64,000 nucleotides of DNA from Pholiota molesta (lineage: Eukaryota > Basidiomycota > Agaricomycetes > Agaricales > Strophariaceae), in NCBI GenBank assembly GCA_014925825.1, contig JACGCK010000003.1:62001-126000 (forward strand), in the 5' to 3' direction. The position numbers and the translations under genes were made by a program. This document shows, piece by piece, positions 46,177-57,685 of the stretch. Below the pieces are notes generated by a model. That model made no database searches. It was given only the letters and a program-made list of their open reading frames with translations, and was not told the origin of the DNA. The number at the start of each line of letters is the position of its first letter. Position 1 is the stretch's first letter.

Positions 46177-48888
46177 GCGGGCGGCAGCTTCGCCATTCCC
46201 AGGGATTTCCTTTTTACCCACGCGACCGATTTACACCGAAGCGACCAATTCCAGACCGATTTACACCGAGTGTGCGCACGTGAGCTCACATGATATGACG
46301 CACGGTGCTTTATCTCACTCAACTCTTGAGTTCAACCAAAGTTCAACTGGCACGGGCGTTTGTCCCACTCGCAATCCCTATGCCCAGGCCCCACAGCGCC
46401 CACGACCGTCGATGCGAACGACGACGCGAATGACAACACGAACGACAATACGGACGAAGACGCGGAGAACAGCGGGGCCAGGGCACCACGACGACGATGT
46501 CGGAAGGCGGCGACCATGTCAGAGGCAGCGCGGTAAGTCCGCCCCTGCCCCCATCTGTTCACCCACTGACCCAGAATTACAGCCATAGTTGGCGTTGGGA
46601 CCCGCGCACGTCACGTCGCCGCCCACGACCACCGCCCACGTCCGCGGTCACCTCCCTCCTCGCCCCCGCCTTCTCCTCTCACCGCTGCCACCCTCCTCTT
46701 GCCGCGTGCCCCTCCCTCTAACGGGGGATGTGGGCCGGCTGTCCGATTCAATGTGATTCGACGATGGCACCACCCGCCGCATCACTGCACATGCCGCATA
46801 CTACACCAAGCCCGCACCCGCACCTGCATGTCCGCAGACTCGGCGGCGGCGAGGCGTCGCTCTCCCTATACCCACAGCACCCACGACCGTCAACCCGAAC
46901 GCCGACGTGAACGACAACCCGAACGACAACACGGATGACGATGCGGACAACGACAGGCTTCAACACGCGGCGGCGCGGCCGTCTGCTCCAGTCCCCCACC
47001 CAGCGGCTACGACGACGACGAATGAGCGCTGCTCATTCGTCTGCTTGTTCATTGGCTGCCATCGCCTGCTCCAGCCCCTCTCGCTGCGGCCATGACAACT
47101 ACGAACGAGCAGCACTTGCTCGTCTATCTGGCCGCCTCAGCAAAAGCAAGGCAAGTCCGCCCTCCATGACCATCCATTCACTCCACTGACTGGGATTTGC
47201 AGCAAGTCGGCGCTAGCGCCCGTGCTACATCGACAACCACCGCCAGCATCATCCCAACTACGGGTAATGACGTGCACTTGCACCGCGGCCCATCACCGCC
47301 GACTGCCCACATAGCTATCTCACCTACGGAAGCCAGTGGCAGCAGATAACAACGAATACGACGCCAACGAACGAGCGCTGCTCGTTCGTCTACCTGCCCA
47401 TTGCCACTTTCAACACCGCAGTGGTGTGCCGCCTCCTCCAGTTTCCTCCCAGTGACTACGAGGACGAACGAGCACTGCTCGTTTGTCTGCTTGTTCATTG
47501 GCCACCACCCCGACTGCATGCTCCAACCCCCTCCCTGCGGCTCCGACGACGACATAGAGACCTGTTCGCCGCCACCTTCGACACCGCCGCCCCTTCGCCG
47601 AGTCCCGACACTCACTGACTGCCCACAGCGCCTGTTCCACGATGAACAACGGATGGACGAGGCGCAAACGACGATAGCGGAGGAACAACAGCCCATGGAC
47701 GGCGCATGTCAACGGACCACGCACGGACGGCACACAAACGACGGTGCACGGACGGCATGCAAATGGCGACGGCGCGCAACGCACGAACGATGGCCGATGT
47801 TGGCACCACCCATGCCCGCCCGCGCTGTACATCACCACCGACCGCCGCCTCAGGTGTGACGATGAACCAGGGGCAAACTCTCGCCAGCGCTCATTGCCCC
47901 CCACCCCCACTTTCAGCTTGCCCGACAACGAATGAGCTCTATGCTCGTTTGTCTGTCCATCTGTCTCCACCCCGGCGCGACAGTGAACGGCGACCACAAC
48001 GAACAATAGCAATGATGCACGATGATGATAGACGAGCTTGTGCTCGCTCGCCTGTCTGCATTGCAAGTATTAATGTAGTTTAGTTTTTTTGGGTGTAATC
48101 ACATAATTTACTTATAAAAATTGTTTTATCTCAATTTCGAACAAGTTTCGTAAGGCTCAAGCAAGAATTTAAAAGAGAAAAAGATAACTGAAAAGAGACC
48201 ACAGAACCCACTGGCAGACCCTACCACATAAAGCAGTGGCCCGCTAATACAAGTAATGTACATTGGAGATATGTACTTGAACCACAAAATTGAACCACAA
48301 AAAGGGCATCTTTGCTGACGGAGTTGCATCAAATTCAAGGCATGGTTCGTTCGACTGACTACTGTAATGGCCGTAGCCTCAGAATATATTTACGGGAGAA
48401 AAGGACTTCAATCAAATTTTAATACATGTTTCTGTTTAAAGTTGGCGATCTCTACGAAAAAATAGTGGAACAGACCATGATAAATCCAGATGCCATAGTT
48501 AACTACATGCTAGAATATTAAGTAGATTGCTTGCATCTCAAATGATTTTCATTGAAGGCCATGATTTCTTCCATCTCTATGACCTCGAATTCTTTGGAGG
48601 TTCTTGTTTTAGAGATTGGGGGCCGTCATTATATTAGAATAAATTGTCTTAAGTTATTATAACCCTTCAGTCTTATTAGAGTACTGCCATTGTGGTCTTC
48701 ATATAATTAATATACATCTATTTTCTTAATAGTAGAGCTCGAGGGCAGCGCCGGCCAGCGCTGACTCCTGAGACAATTGGGCGCCAATGGAAATCCCTGG
48801 GTACTATTTTTGGGAATGGCCGGAATCTCCCTGGGCCCAACAACGCACCACAGGGGCTCTGGACCTCCCTGGGAATGACCAATTTTTC
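46177..48888. mobile_element. Tandem 2.71 kb element, copy 3
   Basis: Third copy, again fused exactly to the preceding one. It differs by one C fewer at about 46,710. It ends AATTTTTC at 48888 and is followed at once by TGAAGGCG, the right copy of the target repeat. Confidence 0.7.
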
Positions 48889-48896
48889 TGAAGGCG
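48889..48896. repeat. Right target-site duplication of the array (TGAAGGCG)
   Basis: Exact copy of 40748-40755; beyond it the sequence returns to unique intergenic DNA. Confidence 0.65.
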
Positions 48897-49319
48897 AGGC
48901 AGGCGACGGCCCGGCAGTGCACTGCAGCTGCAGTCGAAATTTATCCTCACCGAGCTAAATTACAGTATCTGGGTCTTGTCCTGGTCTTGTCTGCAAATGA
49001 ATCAATGAGCAAGCGACACACAGCTTGAGAAAAAAAAACCCGGAAGAATTCAAACTTGTCTGCGAAAGAAACACACATACTTGCACATCCGCTACAAATG
49101 CTTAAAATTTCATCACATATCCTGCTTTCCCCAGCTTGCGTTGAAGCAGATTCATCCGTTCAAAACTACTGATCATTGTACCAGGCCAAATGTAATGTAC
49201 GGGCTGAACAGCGCTAGAAGTGTTGGAAAGATCCCGATATAATGACTAGATAATATTATGAGCGACGTAAAACATACTTATGAGCAAAGAAAGCATATAT
49301 AATGTACAAGGTATCAAAG
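48897..49319. other. Right flank of the array, uL4m 3' flank
   Basis: Unique AT-rich sequence with a short palindrome (near GCACTGCAGCTGCAGT) at about 48,918-48,935. No gene seen. Confidence 0.35.
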
Positions 49320-50337
49320 CTAAGCGGAGAGTGGTTGAACAGGAGTTTGTTCAGAGGTAGAGACAGGTTCAGCAAGAAGCTCGGGGGCAGGTTCGGAGAT
49401 GGTAGGTTCGCTTTTCAGCAATTCAACGGGCACCACTGGGACATTCTCTTTCTTGAGTTTTTTCTCGAAGTAATCCACCGCCTTCAAGTCCAAGATGACT
49501 CTCTCCCACTTCATGAGTTCGTAGACGTTGACTGCATCGGCGGTGGTAAGGTCGACTAAAGGGATGTTGCGGATAGCGCGTCGCAGTCCTTCGTGCACAA
49601 CGGGTTCGCCAGTCACAAACAGTGTTTTGCGAAGGCCGAGGAAGTCGATTTTCTTGGACAGGTATTTCGTCTTGCCATTGGGCCAGTAGAGACGAGCCAT
49701 GACACCAAGTCGCTCTTCCCGAAGCTTAGCGCTCAGAGCAACACGCATACCCATCTCGATAACCTTCCTCGGCAGCTTCGTGCTAAAATCTCGTGGTTTA
49801 GGACCGAAAGCAATACCTCCTCCTCTCAGCATAGGACTTTGGCCATCACCCAAACGAGCTTTGCCAGAACCTTTCTGTCGGCGAATCTTGATGCCAGAAC
49901 CACGCACTTCTCCGCGCGTCTTCGTGTTAGCAGAGCCCTGGCGTAATGAGTCAAGGTAATGAGTAACGCATAGATGGAGGATGTCGCGTCGTATCGGATG
50001 TCTGAACACAGTCGGCTCGAGAATGGCAACGCTGCCTTCCGCGGGAGGATCCCAGCGGCCACGTTTGAGAGAGGGTGTAAGGGAAAGGTAGACAGGTTCA
50101 AGAATGGGAGTTGCTGTTATTTCTTTCTAGTCAATGATCGTTTTCACAAGGATATGGAATAGCATACCGGCTACAGGCACTGGAAGACGTGGCTTCACAT
50201 TTACAAGGGGTCTCGTCACGCCCTTGGGAACACGGCTTTTCCGAGGTGCAGCGAAACGAGATGCCTAAAAAACGAATAAGATTATGGCCAGTTAGAGAGT
50301 ATAGGATATTTACAGAGGAGGCGGCCTTTCGAAGCAT
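49320..50337 (-). CDS. Mitochondrial 54S ribosomal protein uL4m
   Basis: Mitochondrial large-subunit protein of the L4 family. Exon 1 gives MLRKAASS (50337 to about 50314), exon 2 ASRFAAPRKSRVPKGVTRPL then VNVKPRLPVPVAG, and exon 3 PILEPVYLSLTPSLKRGRWD. After FRHPIRRDILHLCVTHYLDS the L4 core follows: TKTRGEVRGSGIKIRRQKGS, GKARLGDGQSPMLRGGGIAF, GPKPRDFSTKLPRKV, KKIDFLGLRKTLFVTGEP and DAVNVYELMKWERVILDLKA. The acidic tail ends TSEQTPVQPLSA. The basic Ala/Ser/Arg N-terminus fits mitochondrial import. Divergent from cytosolic uS9; start codons 290 bases apart. Confidence 0.9.
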
Positions 50338-50492
50338 GATGGCGAGCTCAACGTCGACGACAGCGAACTCGGTAGCCGGGCGCTCGCGGAGCAGGTGACG
50401 GTTCGGAAGAAAATTGCTTAGTCAGCGGCAGAGCCGGAATGTTCCGGTTGGAACTGGGTAGTTGATCAAGCCACAGTCCAGTTTGGCCTTGC

Positions 50493-50585
50493 AATATTAC
50501 CGGCGCTGGCCTCAACGACCTCAAGAACAAGGTAGGCGCCGCCAGTCCACTTTTCCGACGGAACCTCATCCTTGTCGTTTGTTAG
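50493..50585 (+). promoter_or_regulatory. Shared ribosomal-protein promoter/leader motif and 5'UTR intron (uS9)
   Basis: Counterpart of the block upstream of eL13: AATATTACC, GGCCTC, CGACCTCAAGAACAAG and GTAGGCGCCGCC. The donor at 50532 and TTTGTTAG ending at 50585 define a 54-base untranslated intron. The ATG follows at 50628. Similarity also includes CAAGCCAC further upstream (about 50,468). Confidence 0.55.
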
Positions 50586-50627
50586 AATCATTTGACCCGC
50601 CCACTCGCCCGGGACTTTCTTCAAAAA

Positions 50628-51186
50628 ATGGCAACATCAGTCAAGGCCGTTCAGACGTTCGGCAAAAAGAAGGTGTGCTACAGTATTTCTGAAGATAGAG
50701 AAATATCGATTGAGTACAGTGGCTGGTGTAGACCGCGACTGCTGTCGCCCACGCCAGGGAAGGTCGTGGCCTTATCCGCATCAACGGCTCCCCCATCAAC
50801 CTCGTTCAACCTGAGATTCTCCGCTTGAAGGTTTACGAGCCCGTCCTTGTCGCCGGCGAAGAGTCGTTCGCTCCCCTCGACATCCGTGTGCGCGTGAAGG
50901 GTGGAGGACACACCTCGCAGGTTTACGCCATCCGCCAGGCCATCGCCAAGGCCCTCGTTGCGTACTACGCCAAGTACATCGATGCCTACAGCGCTATGGA
51001 GTTGAAGAAGAAGTTGGTCGCCTACGACCGAACACTGCTGATCGCTGACCCCAGACGGATGGAGCCCAAGAAGTTCGGTGGTCATGGTGCCCGTGCCCGC
51101 AGACAGAAGAGGTGCGTTACTTTGATCTCTGCCAATGTGCAGCGAATGCTCATAGATTTCCTCTTTTCTACACTAGTTACCGTTAA
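50628..51186 (+). CDS. RPS16: 40S ribosomal protein uS9
   Basis: Cytosolic small-subunit protein. Exon 1 (50628-50672) is [15 protein letters not shown]. Intron 50673-50731. Exon 2 gives [77 protein letters not shown] and [20 protein letters not shown]. Intron 51112-51176. Exon 3 is the last ten bases, giving the conserved C-terminal SYR and TAA at 51186. 144 residues, the normal length, with no frame error. Confidence 0.96.
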
Positions 51187-51586
51187 GCGGCTTTCTCTTG
51201 TATTTTATACACCTGCATTATCATGTTTTCCATTCTGTTTGCCCATGCTCCTTATGCAACTTTATGAACATGCCATTCCGGTCGAATGAGGAGCCGTACT
51301 TATGCCGCGCTAACGAGAGTTTTGATGACATATTTAAATACTGATGGGCCTGGTGCATCACGTCTCCCCGGGCCCGCGTTCGTAGCTCTTGTCTTCCTTA
51401 TCTCAACTGCAAATTGGCTGTAGTAGCTTCGAGTTGCCAGATGCTCGCGGCTCAAGTTTGAGGATTCTTTCATGAAAAGCATACTGTGACGTGATGTGAC
51501 GAGCGCGGGCCGAAAAGGCAAGTTGAATTTAGCATGAACTAGCCAGGTTGCACATAATCACTGGCCTGCCACCTACATGTGTTGGC
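51187..51586. other. Intergenic region uS9 to Rap1-like gene
   Basis: 3' flank of uS9 and promoter of the next plus-strand gene. No other feature recognised. Confidence 0.35.
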
Positions 51587-54276
51587 ATGGATCCCCCACC
51601 TGCTACCCAAATATCCGAGCCTGTTCCCAATATCTTTAAAAACAGTGATGGCTCTCCACTCCAGATCTTTGCAGAAGCAGGCCACATCCAAAATCGCCCA
51701 CAGCTCGTGAGGCGACTTAAAGTAACTTTTCTGTTAATGATTCTTGTTGTAACTTAACTGAGCACGTTGTTGCAGAAATTTGGCGCCGCGATCTCCATCG
51801 ATCCTAGGGACGCTCAGGTCATTCTTGTAAACCCGGAGTCAACTCAAGGCCGGCTCTTCGTTCGCAACTGGGGGCATGATACAGACAAAGTTGTGCTGGA
51901 TTCGGCGTGGGCGAAGAAGTGTTTTGAAGCTCAGAAAGCTTTACTAGAAGATGACGAATATGGAGGCTATCTGTTGATGGATGATGGCCGGCCCCTCGAA
52001 GGAGATGAAAACGAGGAAAGTGAGGACGAAATCAAGCAGTCAGTATGTTTTGTTCACATGCGATGTCTAGGAACTAAGTCCTTATCTGCCTTGCACGTTA
52101 AGAAGTCCTTTGCCTACACCACGGGCAACCCCAATCGAACCTGTTCAATCGCGATTAAAGGCTGAACAACGGCCATCCCCGATTCCTCTGAATCCGCCGT
52201 CTGCTAGGGTTTCTCCACACTTGCCAATTCCTGGACCCAGCATAACTCCTGAAGCACCAGCAGCAACCCCGACTTTTAATGGTATGGACATGGCAGCTAT
52301 GGCCCAATTCATGCAGCAATTCGCTGCCCCGCCTCCACCTACGCAGCTTCCGCTTATGATGCAGCACCAGGCTGCTATGCTCCAGATGTTTCCCTTCGCC
52401 AATCCTCAACAAAACATGCAAAATGATCCTTTCTGGCAAGCCGTGAGAGACACAATGATGAACAAAGGCCTGTATCCATCTCAGACACAACCGCCTCCGT
52501 CACAACTCCCACACAATATTTATTCTCAGCCATTGGCAACTTCTCCTGTTCAGCAGCAAGTGCTCCCCTTCCCTCCTGTACCTGCCGCCGGCGAGCCTCT
52601 AGATTATTATGCAGAGTCTTCCTCTCATCGATCGTCAGCAAAATCTAAAGAAAAACGCAGAGCCATGTCTCCATCGGCAAAACGTCGCAAGACGTCATCG
52701 GGCTCTTTTCAGGAAGCTAGTTCGCGTTTAAAGCCTGCAAAGACTAATGGCTCAACTATGGGACCTCCTGCTGACAGAAAATTATTCACGACGCGTTCGG
52801 GCAGGGAATTGGCATTCTTCGTTCAAGTCGGCGGGCACAATCGGTTTCAGCTTGTCCAAGATATCAAGGTAACAGCACTCTACATTTTTGAGATATCGGC
52901 AGGTAGATTCTGACACTTTTATGGCAGAAAAATGGAGGCACCATCGTTAGCAATATCGCCGATGCCGACTATGTCATCCTTTATCAAGTGCATGGGTATA
53001 GGACTGACAAGATGCACGAGAGTTTCTTGTACCAGGCACAGTCAGCAGATCTGCCTGCTGTTCCGGCGCGATTTGTGATTGATTGCATGGCGCAACGTAC
53101 TCTGCTGGACCCAACACCTTATCTTTTTGAACCTGGCAAGCATAAGCGCAAACGAGGCTTAGCTGCAAGGTCAATTTCCCCTATGAGTCCAGAATCGGAG
53201 GATGAGGACGATGTCGAAGAAATTTCAGATCGAGAAGCGAATTCATACCTTGAAGATAGGAAACGACATGATAAACACCAAGATTCAACAGTGGATCATG
53301 AAAACCTCAAAATATACATACCAGCGGAGAAAGACAGGACAGCTTCAACTTCATCAATAAAGGCGAGTACTAGTTCCAATGGCAACATAGCAAATGAGCC
53401 CTCGGCTCCAAAAAAAAAGCGTGGACGACCAAGGAAATATGATCCTACAACCACAAGTGCAGGGCCAAGGTCAATTTCGCTGAGCTACCCGCCTTCGCCC
53501 AGAGTACCAGGAGCACATACTCAAGTTCCATATGGAAAAGGGTTCAAGTTTTCGCCGGAAGAAAATGAATTTGCTACTGCATATGCCAAAGTCCTGATAG
53601 AGCGCGACTACACAATTTCCACGAGCGCCATAGGCAATGCAATGTACCAAAAAGTAAGCATACACCCACATCCTCTTTCTTTATATGTGAGTTAACGCAA
53701 AGACCTTAGCTCCCCCACCACACTCAGAAATCCTGGAGAGCCCACCTGCCGACATTGCTCGGCAGCAATCTCGATGAGTGGAGAAAACGTGCAGGCATAG
53801 CTTTCCGCAAGGCGCAGAGTGCCACACGAACTTCATCCTCTGGCACTCCGATAGCTTCAACCTTCACTCCGTCGACTACTACATATGCGCAATATGCGCA
53901 GGTGTCCGACCCTGAGGAACCGCCGCCGTCTGCTCGTGTCACGGCGTCTGTATCCCCACCTATTCCCGAGTCCAGCAGAATCCCAAATCAAGTCCTCCGA
54001 GATGCATATGAGGACGACCTTGCGATCATCTCTGCATTTTTCGCAGAGGGTAATGATGACCAGACTGAAACGGAAGAGGTCATTTGGGCAAAGCTGACTG
54101 CACAGGTACTGCTATTTGACCCCAGAATTTATTTGTGTGTAAGCTTCATTAACTTGTGGTATTTGCAGGCCCGTTGTCAAACCGAAGCTACCTGGGAAGA
54201 GTTTTATCAGAAGCATAGCGAAGAGGTCCAAATTCGATATCAGAGCCTAATTGATGCACAAGCCTTGCAATCTTAA
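51587..54276 (+). CDS. BRCT and Rap1/Myb-like domain protein, possible telomere protein Rap1
   Basis: Start MDPPPATQISEPVPNIFKNS. First BRCT-like domain: PLQIFAEAGHIQNRPQLVRR, intron, KFGAAISIDPRDAQVILVNP and DSAWAKKCFEAQKAL. A long Pro/Gln/Met-rich linker (PPPPTQLPLMMQHQAAMLQM) follows. Second BRCT-like domain: FTTRSGRELAFFVQV, intron, KNGGTIVSNIADADYVILYQ and ARFVIDCMAQRTLLDP. Then an acidic stretch, an AT-hook-like KKKRGRPRKYD (about 53,420), and a Myb-like module FSPEENEFATAYAKVLIERD with SWRAHLPTLL. A second similar module has DDLAIISAFFAEG, EEVIWAKLTAQ and TEATWEEFYQKHSEEVQ. BRCT plus Rap1-Myb architecture suggests a Rap1-type telomere or chromatin protein; this is inference from architecture. 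A small insertion follows ILYQ near 52,985-53,000. Confidence 0.65.
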
Positions 54277-54584
54277 GGGACTTTTCTTTCCCGTTGTACT
54301 ATACAAGTATCTACCACCGACTTTTAATTATCCGAATTTATTACACCTCCACCAGATGACACTCAATCACCGTCAGGTCAGGTATTCTGGTGTCTTGGCT
54401 TATTGATAGACAGGACGAATTTTAAATAATGCACGAGCCCTTTCTTGGACACTAGTCCCACGTAAAGGTAACCTCGGCTTTGAATTCCTGAGCGGTATGG
54501 GCCGCTGAGCCCATGCTTAATAAAGAGGTACTTGATGGAATGGTTTGGGATATATATGATGATGATTTTGAATTTGCAAAGAAG
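54277..54584. other. Convergent 3' flanks
   Basis: About 300 AT-rich bases between the Rap1-like gene and the complex I subunit; nothing else seen. Confidence 0.35.
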
Positions 54585-55189
54585 CTAATCTCTCGACGGA
54601 GACCCTACTATGGGTGGTGGTGGTGTCTTGAAGAACCTCTTTCGCCTCTCCTCTCTTGTTTCTGACTGGTCACCCATGAGTTGGCCCGTGTAGTCGTATC
54701 CGCCTATCGTGCCACCCAGGAGAGCGCATCCGGCCAGTGCCATGGGTATAGAGCGTGCTAGATTCAATTCATAAGTAATCCATGGCGCCAAAAGATAGAC
54801 AGTATAACGTACATCGTACACCAGCCAGGAATCCTGCCGCGCATCCACCAGCAGCGCCATTGAGAGCGTCGTTCTTCTCCCGTAGGTTGGCAACGTATGC
54901 GTCCGTGAACGCAAAGGTTCCTCCCATAGCGGCTGTTCAGTCAAAACAGACACTAGGTTAGACACACAATACGATATTGCAGAATGGTAGCATGCCGCGC
55001 ACCAAAGAACCCGATTGTGCCTCCAGTCCTGGTCAGGATACCCATCGCGCCACGGTTGTGTTTGTCCAGCGCATTTTGCACGGCGCTCAGGACAACACCG
55101 ACGGTCCCAGACTGGAGTGTGACATTTGCGGCGTATTTAAGGACAGGTCGAGGCGTGTAGGTGGGGGCAGCGTCTGCTGCCTTTGACAT
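54585..55189 (-). CDS. NDUFA11: Mitochondrial complex I accessory subunit NDUFA11/B14.7 type (NUO-21.3b)
   Basis: Inner-membrane accessory subunit of NADH:ubiquinone oxidoreductase with the Tim17/22/23-type fold. Exon 1 (from 55189): MSKAADAAPTYTPRPVLKYA, NVTLQSGTVGVVLSAVQNAL and TRTGGTIGFF. An intron runs to about 54,933, then AAMGGTFAFTDAYVANLREK and NDALNGAAGGCAAGFLAG. A second intron follows, then RSIPMALAGCALLGGTIGGY. The tail is GDQSETREERRKRFFKTPPP with PSRD at the stop. Gly/Ala-rich helices give four short membrane segments. About 165 residues. Divergent from the EED-like gene; starts 121 bases apart. Confidence 0.85.
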
Positions 55190-55310
55190 GGTCGTTTTTC
55201 GAACGGCGGAGAGCGGATTGGACGAACGGGATACAGGTGATCGACTGCCTTTTTCGGACTCGAACCGACGCGATCTGTTCTCACCACCAACGTCTTATGC
55301 GCAGACGTCC

Positions 55311-57685
55311 ATGTCCAACCCGCAACCTGGATACGACAAACAGGAAGAGGACCACGAGGAGGAGTATCGTCCGTGGTACATCCATCCCGAAAACCCTCAC
55401 CCGTTCAAGCTCGTTCGGAAAATTAATGTTGGTCTCGTTCTGTTCTGGAGCTCGACTGCCCTCGCGACAAAATGAGATTGATCTACTCATCAGCTAGGAA
55501 AACCAGATGCACCTGCCTTTCGCGCGCTCGCTATTTTTCCTTGGGACTCTGACTCTCTGAATAAACTGTGGAATGGCCATCACTATTCGCCTGAAGCTCA
55601 GAATCTCTGGCAAAATGTTATCGCTGAATACTGGGATGCGGTTGCTGTTACCTCTGATTACTCGCTTTATATATTCTGGACTCAGCAAAAGAGATCTCCG
55701 TTATCTGTTAAGCTGCCTGAGGTATGCTGACGTACCCTCTTAGCTAGTCTTGCTTCCTCAGTCTTTGCATGTATCTAGGACACGCAGAAACTCCTCGAAA
55801 CTGACAAGATGTGTGTATCATGGGCAATAAGCCAAAACGAGCCATTGGATCCGCTTGTCCTCTTTTCTCGAGGAAGTTTATTGTATACCTACAGCCCCGT
55901 ACGCAAGGGCATCCGAGGGTACATTCGCGGACATGGTGGTGTACGTATACGCAATCATAACCATTGGCCATTATAGCTGAAACAGATCTTAAAACAGGCC
56001 ATTACGTGCATAGCCGTGCACCCAACCAACCCGCATCTGATATGCACAACATCCCGCGACTATTCCACGCGCATCTACAACCTCGATCTAGACGCAGATA
56101 TACCTGTACCAACCTCTGTGGCAAAGACAACAAAGGCGAAGGATGAAAAAGTGGACAATCCTGTCTGGCCACCGAACCAGAAACCGAGTCTGGCTGGTGC
56201 AGCCCATGGACTGCGACTGCCTATATCGGAACAGGAGGGCATGGGCAAGGGTAGGTGTATTTGTGTGCTAATGGGCGGACGATCCGGCGGGCATCAAGCC
56301 GCTGTATTGGCTGCTGTAAGTTCAAAGCAGTCCAAGATATCCTCTATGGCTGATGATTTTATCTAGGCTTTCCATCCTAGTCTCCCGATTATTGCCACAT
56401 CTGGGGTGAATGCTATATTATCATTTTCCTTTCTTGCGTCACCACTGACCACGCAACTTAATAGATGGACAGAGCAGTCAAAATCTGGCCAGTACGACCG
56501 ATTTCAGAGACTATGATCAAGCGCGAGGACAAACCGCTGTTCAGTAGCACGAGAGTGCACAAAGCACGCGTTATGTCTATTTCATGGTGCGACATATAAT
56601 ATAGCTATACATTACTACCATGACTGACGGTCTGTTATAGGTTGCAGGATGATCTTTTATTGACGCATAGTGCTCCAGCCATAATGCGCAAAGACCCGGA
56701 CAATCCGAGTGCTAAAGAAACTTATATCGAAGCAGGAGAGCTGACCATCTGGCGCTGGTTGAGCCTCTTTCGTTTCTTCCCAAACGATGAGATCCATATG
56801 TCTAATTTGCGCGGCATATCTTCAGTAAGCGACCTCTTATTCCTTCTTTCTGAAAATAATTGTACTCACCACAGATTTCGGATCTTTTGTAGGACTTTCA
56901 GGAAAGTTGTAAGTCCAACGAGCCAACAGCACACCAATAGATTATATTAACGCCTACTACCTACAGCATCGTTCAAAGTAATCTCGACACACGCCTTCCC
57001 ACCCGTCCCATCGCAATTCTTCGCCCCACATCTCAGCTTATACCACACGCCGATCCACGACCCGCTCATCCTCCTGCTCTACCCAAACAGCACCACATTC
57101 ATCCTCTTCAATGTCAAGTTCATGAAGCCCCGAACGCCGTACCCCTTCCCGCGCAACGTCACCGAGACGCTGCTAGGCACCGCCAACGCCCCAGCGCCGC
57201 CGCCGCCGACGCCGCCAACGACCCAAGCGCCCGACGCCTCGGCATCGGATCCCAATCATCCGTTCGCCATGCCCGAGACGCAGCCCCAGACGACGACGGC
57301 AGCAGCGCCCGCGGACATACCGATATATGCCCTGCGCGTCAGCGGGCCCGACGGGGAGCTCGACAACGACGATGACGACGACAACGATGATGATGACGGC
57401 AGCGAGAAAGGGCCGGCGGCGGGCGCGACGCCCGAGGGCGCAGAGGAGGAGGAAGACGAGGGGCAGGGGGACTTCGAGGACGACGACGGCGAGCCGCTCG
57501 TCGTCCTCCGCCGGCCTGCTGTCGCGGTGCCGCCGATCCACGGGTGGATCATCGGTATCGAGGCGCGCGAGGGCGAGCGGGACGCGGGGAGGAAGGTGGT
57601 GGGATGTGCGATGGGCGTTGGGGGCCGGATTGTGGTGGGCGTCGGGACGCAGGGCTGTGTGTGGGTGTGGAGGAACGATGGGTGA
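55311..57685 (+). CDS. WD40 protein resembling PRC2 subunit EED/Esc
   Basis: Start MSNPQPGYDKQEEDHEEEYR. WD segments: LWQNVIAEYWDAVAVTSDYS, then after introns KLLETDKMCVSWAISQNEPL, LLYTYSPVRKGIRGYIRGHG, AITCIAVHPTNPHLICTTSR with DYSTRIYNLDLD, RCICVLMGGRSGGHQAAVLA, AFHPSLPIIATSG, MDRAVKIWPV, EDKPLFSSTRVHKARVMSIS, DDLLLTHSAPAIM and GELTIWRW. In EED the same order holds: a GHG repeat, then a repeat ending GMDHSLKLW, then an insertion before the W-L-GD-I-L-S repeat. EED reads the H3K27me3 mark within Polycomb complex 2. The C-terminal 190 residues carry a long acidic Asp/Glu insert (about 57,350-57,500) before the last propeller strand (GTQGCVWVWRNDG), with a sudden rise in GC. About eight introns. 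WD40 call firm, EED orthology probable. Confidence 0.62.

Noticed and set aside
40753..48888. Helitron or hAT transposon
   Set aside because: The unit lacks a TC...CTRR structure and insertion between A and T, and the terminal sequences and 5-8 base repeat do not fit hAT ends well; no matching transposase is encoded.
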